Source of the DNA: [Phialemoniopsis] sp. UDSM-2020
Taxonomy: Eukaryota > Ascomycota > Sordariomycetes > Thyridiales > Thyridiaceae
Direction of reading: 5' to 3'
Assembly (NCBI GenBank): GCA_018873225.1
Contig: JAEILZ010000007.1
Coordinates: 868,001-932,000 of the forward strand
Length of the DNA stretch: 64,000 bases
The notes under the pieces are model-generated. The model did no database searches. It saw only the letters and a list, made by a program, of their open reading frames with translations, and had not been told where the DNA came from. Below are positions 32,432-44,772 of this stretch, in pieces; the first letter of the stretch is position 1, and each line of letters starts with the position of its first letter. Made by a program: the position numbers and the translations under genes.

Positions 32432-35400
32432 TCAGTTGGCAGTGGAGAGGTGAAAGAGTCTTGAGAAGTGTGACGTCCGATTTGCGAGTTGAGACGGGAT
32501 TCCAACCTCAACTACCCTGCCCTGATCGAGTACGACTACTAAGGATGATTCCAGAGCAATGGAAACATCATGAGTTGCAACCACGGTAACCCGCCCCAAG
32601 CAGGCTGTGCTGAGCGCGTCACGTACATGTTTGGCAGCGTGCGCATCCAATGAAGCCGTCGGCTCGTCAAGGAGTAGTATAGCCGAGTCCCGCAGGATCG
32701 CTCTTGCAATGCCTAGGCGCTGCCGTTGACCCCCTGACATAGAGAGGTGGTCACAGGGAGTGTCAAGACCATCGGGCAGGGAAAGGATGAAGTCAAGGAA
32801 GCTAGCCTGGCGACAAGCGGTTTCGAGGTCCTGCTCTGTGAGTTGTGATGCGTTTGGTGCTCCGAGTAAAAGATTGGATCGGATGGTTCCGCGGAATAGG
32901 ACAGGTTCTTGCGGGAGATATGAGACAGCGCCATTTGAGTTGCTGAGGGTGATGCGCCCATGGTCGGGACTGTACAGCCCTGCCATGAGTCGCATTAATG
33001 TGCTCTTGCCGCTCCCAGACGATCCAACAAAGGAAGTGAGCTGCCCGATTGGAAGCTCAAGACAGACGTCTGTAAGACTTCTTCGCTCAGGCGTGGAGCT
33101 ATGAGTGAAAGAAACATGGTCCAGCACGATCGCAGCTTTTTCCAGATCGTCACCACCTACAGTATCCAGCTTCTGTGTCGTCGCACCCGCGTCATGCTCG
33201 TCTAAGAGATCAAAGCACCACTGCGCCGCCGCCTTGGCAAGCGACGGATCCGGAATCCGGCTGCACACCTCGCCCGCATCCTGTGCACCGAGCGTCAACG
33301 TGATGAACGCGACAAAATACTCGAACTGGCCGAGCTGCCCGTGCGAGATGAGCAGCGCGCCGTACCACATGGCGAATGCGTTGACCCAATGCGGTAACCC
33401 GTGAGCAATGGCAAAAAAAGCCGACGAACGAGCGACAGACGGCAGCACGCCTTTATCAGCAGCACGGAGGGATTTCTTGTATGCCGCCAGGCTGTGCTCC
33501 TCGCGCACGAGTGCGGCCACGGTGCGGAAGGAAGAGACGACTTCGCATGCTAACGTCGCAGAGCGGGCATGCCAAACCCGTATCGAGGCCTGAAACACGG
33601 TCATGGAGCGGAAGCGCCAGTAGCCTGCGATCAGGATGAGCGGTAATGCGGTAGCGACAGGGAGGCTGTAGCGCCAAGCGAATGCGATGGCAAAGATTGC
33701 GCCGCCGATGACGTTGACAGCCGTCTCAAGGACTAGGGCGAGGGCGGAACCGTGGAGGCCTGCTAGTCGTTTGCAGTTATCCTGGAGGTCGAGGGCAAGT
33801 CTAGTGCTTGAGAAGTCTTTGTTTTCAAACCAAGGCACTGGCTTGGCGAGAATTTTGGAAAAGACCAGGACTAGCACGCGCCTGATCATATGGTCGGCCG
33901 AGATTCCCAGTGCTGATATCGTCATGAGATAAGCCAGACCCTTCGTCCCCGCAATCGCTAGGAAGAGAAGGGACCAGAAGCGGGAAGAATCGAGAAAGGC
34001 GAGGTCCTTGTCGGCTGCTGATAGCATGATCAGCTTGGCGAAGATGTATCCCTGGGCGGGGTATACCAGGCCGCAAATGACGGCGCCGATGATACCGATG
34101 ATGACGAGGCGCCACTCTGGTGCGCTGAGCTTCAAGAGGCGGACAAAAAAGTAAGTGACACTCCTTTCCCTGCTCTCGTCTCTTTGCTCTCGCTGCCTTC
34201 CTGGCGAATCTCTTTTAACAGTCGATTCAACCATTTCTTTCTTCGCCTCGAGGTTCTTTAATGGTAGAAGGGTAGAAGAAGAGAAACAGGAAGTAGTTGA
34301 GGTAACGGATGAGGGCTGCTGAGGAGTTTGTTGAGTCCGAAGCAACGTAGCATACAGACCTTGCTTTTCCACTAAATCCCGATGTGAACCCTGTTCAACA
34401 AGACAGCCGTGCTCCAAGACAACAATATTGTCCGCGTTTCGCACAGGCTCTAGCCTGTGAGTGATAACAACGATGGTGCGTTGGCCATGGTCTTGCTCGA
34501 TAAATGAGTTAATCACTGCTTCAGACACCGGGTCAAGTGCTGACGTTGCCTCGTCAAATATGAGGATCCGAGGATTGCGAATGACGGCTCGCGCAATGGC
34601 GAGTCTCTGCCTCTGTCCTCCACTGAGTTGCGCTCCTCTCTCTCCCAAAACAGTATCGTATGACAAAGGCAAACTTTCCACGAACTCAGCCACCGCTGCC
34701 TTTCTCGCCGCTTCTCGCATCATAGAACACTGTTTATCAGGAGGAGCGTGCTCATATGGCGTCCCCGTCAAGCCCATGCAGATGTTTTCGCCGATGGTTC
34801 CCGGGAAAAGGGTAACGTCTTGCGACACGACTGCCATCTGCGATCTGAGCGTCTTGATGTTGTAGTCTGCGATGGCATGGCCATCAATGGTAACGCTTCC
34901 ACCAGTCGGTTGGTAGAATTGCTGTAAAAGCATGGAGATAGTCGACTTGCCCGAACCCGATGGGCCTACGATGGCCGTAGTCTGTCCGGCGGTCATGTCG
35001 ACGGTGACGCCTTTAAGCGCTAGCTGGCCATCTTTCTGCTTTGGATACGCAAAGCTGACATTCTCGAAGTGAACATTGCCATTGAGTATCAGGCGTAGGT
35101 CCCCCTCATCCATATGAGATCCATCATCGTCTAGAGACAGAATCTGTGCCAGAAGTGCCTTGGCCGTGCTAAAGGTGTCGACCATGCGCATCAGCTGACC
35201 CACCTTGAGCGAGCCGATGACAACGGCAAATAGTACATTGACGACGACTCCGATGTCAAGATTGTCGCTCAACAGCATCCTCGAGCCCTGCCAGAACGCC
35301 AGCGCGTACCCACTTGCCAACTCGCCCTTGCAGCACCGGTGCTCTTCGTCTGGCCCAATAGTTCAGAATATGTCTGGACCATGGCGCTCTCGGCATTCAG

Positions 35401-36098
35401 AGCCTTAACGGTGTGTATGGCGCCCACCGCCTCACCGACGTGAGTCTGCGCGGCTGCGGAGTGCTCTTCGCCTCTCCTGGCAGTCTTACCCACCGCCATC
35501 GCCATAAAGCTCGTCGGGATGCAAATGGCAGGCAAGATGCTGCTAACAATGAGCGCTAGCTTCCAGCAACGTACTAATGCGATTGCATACGATGCCACGA
35601 AAGTGCTCAGGTGTGCGAGGAACAGCCCCGTCTCGTAGCTCAGCGCCTGCTGGACCGTCTCCATCCGTGAAGTCAGGTTGCTCGCCACCTCTCCCGAGCC
35701 CAGTTCATCGAGGCGCGATAGCGGCTGGCGCAGCAGCGCAGTCATGTAGTGTTCGCGTAACCGGTTGGTGACGGACTGTGCCGAAAGCGTCCAGCACATG
35801 CTGTACAGGTATGTCGCGGCCGTGGCGCCGATGCCGATGCCCACAAGGTCGAGCGCGCGACCGTTGACTTCGGCCTGAAGGGTGTCTGGGCTGGCACCTG
35901 CGAAGGAGGCGACGGATGACCCGAGGACTATCGTCATCAGGGGCTGTTTGCATGTCTGTGTCAGCGGCATAACATTCAGATGGTTGAATTGCAACTCACC
36001 AGCGCCAGCCCTGCAGTGAAACTGAGCAGACATCCCGCGCACTGTAGTGCGTGATCTCTCCGAGACGCAAAGTGTCTTGTTCTGACGAGTAAATCCAT
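32432..36098 (-). CDS. Full-size ABCB (multidrug resistance/P-glycoprotein type) transporter, frame broken in TMD1
   Basis: Exon 1 (36000-36098) and the long second exon from 35943 encode a TMD1-NBD1-TMD2-NBD2 transporter of about 1200 aa. NBD1 has VGPSGSGKST, LSGGQRQRLAIARA and ILIFDEATSALDP; NBD2 has VGSSGSGKST, MSGGQRQRLGIARAI and ILLLDEPTASLD. The ATG at 36098 is only about 20 residues before TM1, so the N-terminus is short. The frame breaks at about 35320-35345: upstream reads YSELLGQTKSTGAAR, while the continuation KGELASGYALAFWQGSRM is in another frame, with 2 nt extra or 1 missing. Relatives have roughly 20 more residues between these two blocks, so a small deletion with frameshift fits. 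A splice across the gap (GTCCAG...GCAAG) restores frame but removes conserved residues. The gene is probably non-functional, or there is an assembly error. Confidence 0.85.
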
Positions 36099-37027
36099 CT
36101 TGCCCTAGTTGCAGAAGATTAAGTTCGTGAAACTCGCGAGTTCATGTTGGCCATGCTTTGGAGAAGAGGTATTGAATGAAAGAACACTAAACTCTACGAA
36201 ATAATTCGTATGTCTTGTCACGTTCTCGCTTTCCCAAAACAGCTATCCGCCGTCCTAGTTTGGGAATAGGATGTTGACAAGCTGGCGTAGCTTGCAATGT
36301 GTGTCAGCACCAAGCTGACCTCGTCTGAACTCAGCCCTGTCATACCACTGACACCAGAGCTTATTCGCCAATCGACGCCAATAGTCGCCCGAAATACTCC
36401 AGATCCCCACAGCGGCAGCTTAGTAGTATCCGTTGACCTGGAAAACGGCCGCCGTGTTACGTTACTCAGAACTTAAAACCTGCTGTAGCCTCTAAGCTTA
36501 ACTCCCCAGTCGTTTCGCAGAAATAGCACCCATGCGGAGGATTCGGAGAAGCTGTACGACGTCAGCACCGCCCGTCTTGGACTCTGCACTTCGCCATGTT
36601 ACCTGTTATATTGTGATTCGCCAAAACCAGAATTTGATGAGGCGGATTGGCTTGCTGTCTTCTATCAGAGAGGGATTTGCCAATTGATCCCAGCTCTTCA
36701 CTCGATAATTGTAATGATAAGTGCCCAGGGACAGCCTGGTGTGGGGGCCTACGTATGGCAGCAAGGATACGAGCGTGGTCTCAACTTCTCGTCGTGGACA
36801 TTCGTTTCCCAATAAGTCTAAAAACAGATACATGAAAGAGATTCTATTTTGGTCGCGTGACCAAGTATGGTGTTTGTAAATCTAATATGTCTCGTATAGA
36901 GATAAAAGGTCACTGAGTATGTCGACTTCCTCCGTCTCGCAGCCGGAACATTAGTCGTTCACTTCGCAATTTCCACCTCTTTAATCTAAGTACTGGTCAA
37001 TGTACTGTCTATGACTTCTATGACACA
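36099..37027. other. Divergent intergenic region
   Basis: About 930 nt between two divergent gene starts (ABCB and the acyltransferase-like gene). No gene is seen. Confidence 0.5.
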
Positions 37028-38986
37028 ATGGAGTTTTACGTTGCTCGAGCCACGGACTACCTCGTCAGTCTGAAGAACATCAAGTCACTGCTTCGGCGTG
37101 CTTCACTTGTAGCAGGTGTCCAAAGTCTCTCGCCCTGCCAATTTGTTTGATTTGGAAACAAGAAGAAAATACTAACAACTTTTCAAGATGAACCCCAGTC
37201 ACACTCCCTACACGACCGGTGTGCACTCCACAATGCCGAGCTTCCACCTTTCCCACAGCCGCAGATAGACGAGGTTCTCCAGGCGATCCCTGACCTCTTC
37301 TCTGCAGTCAAGGGGTGCAGTCTCGAGGAGAAACAACGCCTCACCATCGCCATCCTCAGCCTACAAGATGAGCTCGAGGTTCTTTTCCAACAGGCCTTCT
37401 CCCAGATGGGCGGGACTCTGAAGCCTAACTGGGCCACACCCATCTTCAAACGGACATTCTTTCGCTTCCGCAACCCACTGCCGGACTTCACTATGGCAGC
37501 CATCATGGAGAGACCCGCGGACAACAACATAACCAGCGCTTGTCTGCTCTTGCACTCCATTGCACGTGTCTACCTCTGCGATGGCATTGACACGCTGAAG
37601 TATGTCGGCACGGACGGCAAGTCCAAGAAATTTGAGGTTAAGCAGCTCAGCGACGCTTTCGCCACGGTGCGCCTGCCCAAGCCAGAGTGCGATGTGCTGC
37701 AGACCTCCAGAGCCTCCAGGCATGTTGTTCTCTGGGCTCGCGGCCGCGCATTCCGCGTTGACATTGTCGATAAGAACGATCAGCCTGTGGCTTTGAACGT
37801 CCTCGCCGCAAGACTTGGAGCCATTTGGGACGCAGCACAACGTCAACCGCTCGAAGGACCAACAGTAGCGACGTTGTCAACGCACTTGGGCCGCCCGCAA
37901 TGGTTTGAAGCTCGAGAGGTGCTGATCAACGAGTGCCCGGAATCTATGCGGGTTCTAGAGTCTGCTATAACGTCCGTGGCATTGCATAACCGGGACCCAG
38001 AGAGCGATGAGCACCAGTTTGCGCTGACCAAGCGATGTCCGCAAAATGTCTACTCAGACCAGACACTGGGCTACTCCATCTTTTCCAACGGCTCTTTGAG
38101 TGTTCGGTTGGAGCACTCGGCCCTCGATGCCGGGGCTGGCGGACGTATTCTTGGCGTCGTGGCAGAGGTAATGGCGCGCCTCCCAAGATCCATCTCTCCC
38201 TCGAGACGCGAGTCTCAGCTTCAAGAAGTCCTGTTTCCGCAGGTAGCATGGGACGGCACCATCTCTCCTCACGCCCTGAGGCTGCCCAAGAAGACGCTGA
38301 AGCTCGTTGTGAATTGCGAACCTCGCGTTCTCAAGGCTTTACTGGATAAACGGCTCTACAACATCGCCGTCCAGCTAGCATACCAGGCTGCGCTGCATCA
38401 CGTCTCTCCAGACCAAGTTGTGGCTGTCACTGAGCCAACAGCGACGCGCCAGTTCTTCGAAGGACGGTGTGACCCCAACTTTGTCACCACCGAAGAGTCT
38501 ATGGCTCTCTGTAGAGCTCTCGGAGCCGGGGCTCTGACCGAAGAACTCCGGACCAGTTTCGACGCTGCCGTGGCTAAGTATCGTGCCCTACTCAACAAGA
38601 CTCGCAAAGGTGCGGCCGTCGGACCCTCGCTCAAGATCCTCATGCCGTGCATCAACCAGCTACCAGACTCGGAGGCCAAGGCTACCCTGGCACACGCGGC
38701 TGCAGCTATCTCGGCGCGGCCTGCCTACTTCGCCGGCATGTCTTACGCGCCGCGTTGTGCTGCCGTCGAGGCGCATATCTTCTTCCCTAACCAGATCGCG
38801 TTGACATATATCGGTCACGAGAGTGAGATCATCGTCTGCATGACGGGGTCGGGCAAGTTCGCCGATGCGTTGGACACGATCGGGGAAGTGTTTGAATCGA
38901 ACTTGAAGCGTATCATCGAAGTGATTGCGGAGGATGAGAAGGCGAAACCGGGGATGTGGGCAGGATTCTGGGGTGCGTCAAAGTGA
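37028..38986 (+). CDS. Choline/carnitine O-acyltransferase-like protein, divergent
   Basis: Exons 37028-37115 and 37188-38986 give 628 aa; the intron has GTGTCC, CTAAC and CAAG and joins in phase 1. The fold signature of carnitine acyltransferases is visible along the length: a Pro-rich N-terminal block (LPPFPQPQIDEVLQAI), the FKRTFFRF/NPLPDF region, WARGRAFRVDI, the LEGPTVATLSTHLGRPQW block, and a catalytic His in VRLEHSALDAGAG. The usual Ser-Thr-Ser carnitine-contact motif near the C-terminus is replaced by YFAGMSYAPRCAAVEAHIFF. There is no signal peptide and no clear peroxisomal tripeptide. The expected family reaction is acyl transfer between CoA and a small alcohol; the changed C-terminal motif makes the acceptor uncertain. 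The start at 37028 is the only ATG that keeps exon 1 in frame. Confidence 0.8.
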
Positions 38987-39170
38987 GTATGCGCAGACGC
39001 AAGCGCCAAGATGGCTATTGTTCAGAAGTTCTCATGATGACGATACGATGTCTGTTTTTGAATTTTCCGCGGCCTTGTTTCTGGTTCAGACGGAAAAAAA
39101 GAGCGGTGATTAGCACTATCAACCTGAACAAACACTTTCTTCATACACACTCAATCCCCATTTTGTTACT

Positions 39171-39695
39171 TTACAGATACAAGAACAGTCCCGTCGCGAA
39201 TATTATCGCCGCCGTGATCCCATGATTGATACCGGCCTTCTTGGCCTCGACCTTTGCCTCTCCAGCAACACCAACCTCGTCCGCAAACCGCCTGATCAGC
39301 CACGCATCTAGCAGTCCGACCACCGTGCCGGTCAACAAGGTTAGACCTAGACACTTCCTCGCCACCGCAGCCGCGAGCGGGTTCGTACGGCACAGAGGGT
39401 GGAACTGGCCAAAGAGGAACAGCCCGACGGACCCGAGGCCGACGCCGACGTTGCGACTGCCGTAGGTGTAGATCAGCGACCGCTGGAAGGCCTCGGCGTG
39501 TTGCTTTTGCTGCTCGGCGGACTTGTCTGCGGGCTTGGGCGGGCCGTTAAGGCCGAAGCCGCGGATGGCATCGTAGGGCGACACGAAGCTGTAGACTCCG
39601 ACGCAGGTGCCGACGAGACCGAGGAGGGCCGGGATGGTGGGCACGGCCTTGGCCAGGAATTGGGAGTAGGGCGATACTGTGGTGTCCATGTTCAT
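39171..39695 (-). CDS. Small multi-pass membrane protein, DUF4267-like
   Basis: One exon, 174 aa. Four hydrophobic segments (LLGLVGTCVGVYSFV, VGVGLGSVGLFLFG, CLGLTLLTGTVVGLLDAW, GITAAIIFATGLFLYL) separate short loops. The pattern YGSRNVGVGLG in the second segment and the DAW block in the third resemble the DUF4267 family of fungal membrane proteins. The function of that family is unknown to me. The gene converges with the acyltransferase-like gene, with about 185 nt between stop codons. Confidence 0.7.
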   Translation of the reverse strand: MNMDTTVSPYSQFLAKAVPTIPALLGLVGTCVGVYSFVSPYDAIRGFGLNGPPKPADKSAEQQKQHAEAFQRSLIYTYGSRNVGVGLGSVGLFLFGQFHPLCRTNPLAAAVARKCLGLTLLTGTVVGLLDAWLIRRFADEVGVAGEAKVEAKKAGINHGITAAIIFATGLFLYL

Positions 39696-40212
39696 GATTG
39701 ATTAGATATTTGAGGTGAACATGTGGGAAATGGCAAAGGGAGGCTCCGGAGTAAGGTTTGGACCGAAAATATGCTCGCCAGTCGTAAACGCGTCGTGGTG
39801 AAAGTATCTCGACGTCATCCATCGCACTACCGCGATATGTTAGCGCGGGTCAGGTGGCGGCCTTGCGACGGGAGTTTCCGCTGTTTCAGATAAAGCTAGG
39901 TAATTCGTCGCATCACTAACTCTACACACAGTTGCCTTCTTTCTAAAATGAATTCATAGCCATGGAGAAGTGTTGCTGCAATTCGATCTATGACTAGGTA
40001 GGTCTATTCTGATTTCTTTTGACTTCACAGTTTCCGCCCAGGACATTCAGTGACCGGCGGGTCCATGCCCCAATGCATGTGGCCAAGCTCAAGCCCAGGT
40101 AGACTTACTTTAGGCGGTGATGCTAGATAACAACTTATATACATGAATGGATGCATATGATTATGTTGATGAAGTCATGCCCTTGCCTTTTTTGACTTGT
40201 GTACATGTAGAT
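39696..40212. other. Intergenic region
   Basis: About 520 nt with no gene seen. Confidence 0.5.
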
Positions 40213-42649
40213 CTACAAACCCTTTCTCGGGTCCCACTCCGAATCAACCTCGGCCAAGAGGTTCAGCCTTTTCAACTGCTCCGCACCCAAGATCTTCTCA
40301 AGGCTGATGAGCTTGAAGCTCGCCTCGTCACTCGTCGTTCCGTCAGGTAGCTCATTGGCGTCGTCGTGCACAACGACGAGACCGTTCGGAAAGTCCTTAC
40401 CCAGAGCGGCGCCCACAGCTGTCACGCCATCCGTATTGCTCACGGCGTCGACCTGGCCATCGGCGGTCCGCACGACGGTAAAGGTTGCGACGTACTCGTG
40501 CGGTGCAGCGCGCTTGTAAATATTGTACGCGCTGACGCCCTGCGTCGACACAATGACCAGGCCTTTGTCAGATGTAGTGCCTTCTACGAGCGTCACGCCC
40601 TCTACGTCGCCGTGCAGGAGCCCATCGCCGACCTTTGCGATCGCGATACCCTCTGAAATATCGCTATCCGGCTCAGCGCCGTAGCGCCACAATGCCGAAG
40701 GCTCTTCGCCCAGGAACAGCCATCCGTTAGCATCGTCGGCGACGCAGCCTTCAACTTGTCCGCCCGAGCCAGCCATGAAGTCGCGCACGAGGGTCGTCTG
40801 TAGCTCGCCTGTCGCCGTTGCGGACAGCTCGTACTGCAGGTAGCGCGACGACTTTTCGTTGACGAAGAGGTATTGCTTGCCAGTCTTGCGGGATCGGTAG
40901 GTGCAGGAGCCGTAGACGGTGTAGTCGGGCACGACCGGCTGGATGCCGCCTGCGATGTTGGAGAGGGTGCCGTTGGGGGATATCTCGAAGAGGCTATTTG
41001 AGTGATTAGTTTAGCCAGGTTTAGCAGAAGGGAGGAGAGGTCATGGTCTTACCAGAGCGTGTCATCGGCACGGCAGGCAGCAAATGCAAGATCGATCTTG
41101 CGATCGCCGGCCTGGAAGTTGTAGATGACATCGACGTTGTTGGGCTCGCCAGCAGACAGGTGCTGCAGGCGCTTACCGGTCAGATCAAAGAGACCCAGAC
41201 CAGCACCCTGCTCGGACTTGGTCGTCGTGATGATGCGCGACTGCTCGCGATCGGTGGGGTGGATCCAGATGGCTGGGTCGTCGCCGTCGCCGCCGTTGGC
41301 CTCTGTCTCGTAGGTCGGCTCGATCTCAAGGAACGCACAGTGCAGTCCGCCCCAGCCGGCCTCGCACTCGCAGACATTGGCGCCGACGCACTTGCCGTGG
41401 CCGGAGCAGTTGTCGACGCATGTGACCTCGGTGCACTTGTCGCCGGCAAAGCCGGAGAAACAGCTGCACGAAGACTGATCGCCAGTAGCGCAGAAGCCGT
41501 TACCGGAGCATGCGTCACAGATGGGCGATTTGCGAGCGCAAGAGCCAGCCTTTCGAGGGTCGAAACCTGTGTTCTTCGAGATGCTGAGGGGCTCGAGGAC
41601 ATGCTCGAGCTCAATGAAGCCGAACCTGTTGACGCTGTCCGACTCTATAGCAAAGGTAACGACACCCGCCGCGTAGGGAGAGGCAGCGCCTTGGTAGACA
41701 TTGAGACCCTGCACTTCAATGTCCTCCAGCCCCTCCAGTTTGACGGTGCCCACGAGCTTGAATGTCTTGTCATAGACTCCGATAGTACTCTCCTGCGCGA
41801 CGAAGAGGTAGTCCTGATCCAGGCCAACGTAGACGGCCAGTCCAGTCACGTCGTCGGCAGCCTTGCCGACCGCGGCGATCTCGGGCGCGGTCGTGGTCTC
41901 AGCCAGCGGGAAAGCATAGACAGTCTTGTCGTCATCCCCCGAGACGTACATCTGGGACTGGACGCGCGAAGCAGCACATCCGGACGCCTCGAAGGGGACG
42001 CTAAACCGTTGAACCTGTGTAGATGATTAGCACCGAGTCACATGGTCAGATTTCTAACGGTTCCTACCTCGACAAGTTTGACCTCCTCGCCGGACGGCAG
42101 TAGCAAGAACTCAACAGCCTCCGTCTTGCCAAATAGGTAGACGTACTGGTTCCCAGTCTTGCTCTTCCATTCGCACAGAGCAGACCAGTCTCCCAGTGAC
42201 TTGAAGTCGGCGCTGCCAATACGCCTCAGTTCGGGCAGCTCAAATACTCTGAGCACCGAGTCCGGCTGAGCGATGGTGACGGCCAAGTCGCGGCCATTGA
42301 CGCGGTGCGCCGTCGTGATGAGCTTCGTGCGCCCGGTGTAGACAGACGTGACCTCGGAGGTGCTGTTGAGGTCATACACGTGAAATCCGCCATTGTGAGC
42401 GCTGCCGTCGTTTCCAAGGACGAGCGGCTTCTCGTCGGCGTATAGGACGGCAGTCCAATCGGACTCGACCTCGCCCGGGAAGGCGGTGACGTTGGCGCTG
42501 ACCTCGACGGCAGCCCGGGCGCCGCTCAGGCCGAGGGCCAGCAGGGCAACTAGGGAAGAAGCGATCATGATAACGAGGAATTGGCGCTGTCTACTGGGGA
42601 TGGGCCTCGAGGCATCGAGCGCCGCCTGGGGCGCGTGCCGTTGCGGCAT
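40213..42649 (-). CDS. Secreted double beta-propeller phytase-like protein with EGF-like modules
   Basis: Exons 42068-42649, 41053-42014 and 40213-40993 give 774 aa with matching phases. A basic N-terminus leads into a hydrophobic stretch (MIASSLVALLALGLSGARA) that acts as a signal peptide or anchor. Two phytase-type propeller halves flank a Cys-rich centre. The first half (about residues 45-350) has degenerate blade sequence. The middle holds two or three EGF-like units (CDACSGNGFCATGDQSSCSC, then CVDNCSGHGKCVGANVCEC). The second propeller begins with DDPAIWIHPTDREQSRIITT, the hallmark of calcium-dependent beta-propeller phytases, and continues with AGEPNNVDVIYNF and GDVEGVTLV. The expected activity is stepwise phosphate release from phytate outside the cell. 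The first propeller lacks the Asp-rich start and may be non-catalytic. Confidence 0.85.
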
Positions 42650-43213
42650 ATTTAACTGTGCCGCCGGGGAGCTAGAGACCGTCCATTCGGCCAGCGTGCG
42701 TGGGGTTCGAGCGTTCCATCAATGTTGCCCTAGACGGGCAGATCACTCCGGCACAGAGGTGGTTCGACGGGGCAGAAGCGATCACAGGCTGACCGTGACG
42801 GCGGCTTGGCTCGGGGTGCCCTCGTGTCCAGGGGATGAGGTTCCATTGGAAGGGTGGGATGCGGGATCGATATTTACAGGGATGCGGCTTGCTAAGGTGG
42901 CGGGCTTGACAGCGCGCTTCGCGGCAGCCAAGACATTAGCGCACTGTGTTTTGATTGTTCTGCTCAGGGGCACGCTGACGGAGGCCACGTGCTCTCGGTC
43001 CTGGCGTGTGTGCAGGCAAAGATATGGAAAGTCTCCAACAAACGTTTGCCTCTCAAATCACTATCTACACAAAAACGCCTTCGCCTTGCGACTGTGTACA
43101 TGACGGTGGTGGGGGCGAAGCATTCACGAGAAATCGTTGATCGGATGAAACGTCAATTCCTTGTACAATATGTGCTGGACCCACTGCATTCAAGAGACTT
43201 GCACACAAGTGCC
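42650..43213. other. Intergenic region
   Basis: About 560 nt with no gene seen. The long plus-strand frame from 42486 is a shadow of the phytase-like gene plus spacer. Confidence 0.5.
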
Positions 43214-44772
43214 CTAGCCGGTCTTTCCAAACGCATACAGCAGCCTCTGAGTTGTAGCAGCGCCGCTCACTGTAACAGATCCTGACTTTGACAACACAAC
43301 CGTGGTAACGAAGAACACGAGACAAAATGGGAAGGAGACCGCGAAATAAACCCAAAACAACGGCTGACCCGGCGCAAACTCATTACCCATACTGAACACC
43401 GCAGCCACCCAAGAGAGCGGCACAAAGATCAGCGCCATGTAGGTCAGACGCCGGATGTACACGGACTCGCTGACCGAGCTTCGGTACGCACCGAGCTGCA
43501 GGACGGCTGTGGCCACAGGAATAATCCGCTCGAGAGACTGGCCATATCGCTCGATCTTGTCCGAGAGGTAGCTGAAGTCCTTCAGTAGCAGGTCCCAGCC
43601 GTCCTTGTTCGGCTCGGAGGTGCAGCGGTGAGAGATGAAGTCTCTTGTAGCATCGAGTTTGCTCTTGGTCTGCACGGCGCGATGTCGCCACTTCTGGAGG
43701 TCGACAAACTCGTCCTCGGGAATCATTGAACGGGTATCGTTAAGGCAGTACTCGTAGTGCTTGAGGTATCTCGCCACTAGTTGGCTGTACAAGTTCCACT
43801 CTCCCACAATGACCCTCAGAGGAGGACATGCGAGGGTCAGGGGGCTGGGGTTCGACGTTTGTAGTGCAAGAGAGGCATCGGATGAATAATACGAGAGGAG
43901 CAGGTTCAGTAGCGAGTTTGAGTAAGTGGTGCCCTTGAGCTCCGAAGATCGAAAGGATGCAAATGATGGGGGGTTTTGAAAATCTTCGAACCCGTCATGC
44001 AGTGCGGCGCGACGCAGCTGAGGCTGGGGACCGTCGTATTCAGGGTCTAAGACTAGCTCAGTGGTTGTCGAATCAACCAAGACAAGACCTGCACATGGTG
44101 TTAGATCGTGCACCTGGAAGCGCGTTGCGCGAGCTTGTAGTATTGTGACTTACCAATCCAAGATTGTTGAAGATGCTTAGTCAGAATTGAACAGCAGGCT
44201 CGTGCAATACCGAGTTGTCGCCCCTGGAGTTGTGGCAAGCGCCGCACTGATCGTGGTACATTGGCGCGAGTTTTCAACACCCAAGGGGAGCCAGAGATGC
44301 ATCCTTGACCGAGATCTATAACTTGCTGGTAGTGCATATGGAACCAGCTCCCCTGGGATTGGATCTGGGAGGGCGCCAGAGCCACGGAGGGTGGAGCCGG
44401 GGCATTCTCGATATTGTCCAGGTTCGTGAGAACATAATCGGCAAAGAACATCGGATCAATATCCAACCTGGAACCCAACGTTTCCAGAACAGCTGGATGC
44501 AGGTCTTCGACTATAATGACCCGTCCACGACCCGGTGCTGGGGGTTCTAGAGCCGAATCCAACTCCATGGGGTGCACCGTCCTGAGACGAGTGTGGACGC
44601 CAGGGTCGCTGTCGAGGTCCACGATGTAGAGGGTGCACGATTCCTCAGGGGACCTACGGGAGGTGAGGAAAGACGAAAGCCCGCCGATGCAAGGGTTTCT
44701 CTGCTGGCGAAACCGAACAAAGTCCTTGTACCCCTTCAACCCCTCCTCGCTCGAGTGCATAGAGCTGTCCAT
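43214..44772 (-). CDS. CorA-like membrane protein
   Basis: Exons 44154-44772 and 43214-44088 give 497 aa; the intron has GTAAGT and a CTAAC branch site. The start is set at the ATG at 44772 because no ATG opens the frame further up. A large hydrophilic N-terminal domain is followed by helical sequence (KDFSYLSDKIERYGQSLERI). Two transmembrane helices close the protein: RLTYMALIFVPLSWVAAVFSMG and WVYFAVSFPFCLVFFVTTVVL. This is the CorA layout. The family signature Gly-Met-Asn after the first helix is replaced by Ser-Met-Gly-Asn (FSMGNEFAPG), a common type of change in fungal CorA-like proteins, so Mg2+ transport is not assured. Confidence 0.8.

Noticed and set aside
41043..42026. 327-codon plus-strand frame opposite the phytase-like gene
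   Set aside because: Antisense shadow; the minus strand has signal peptide, EGF and phytase motifs with exact splices.
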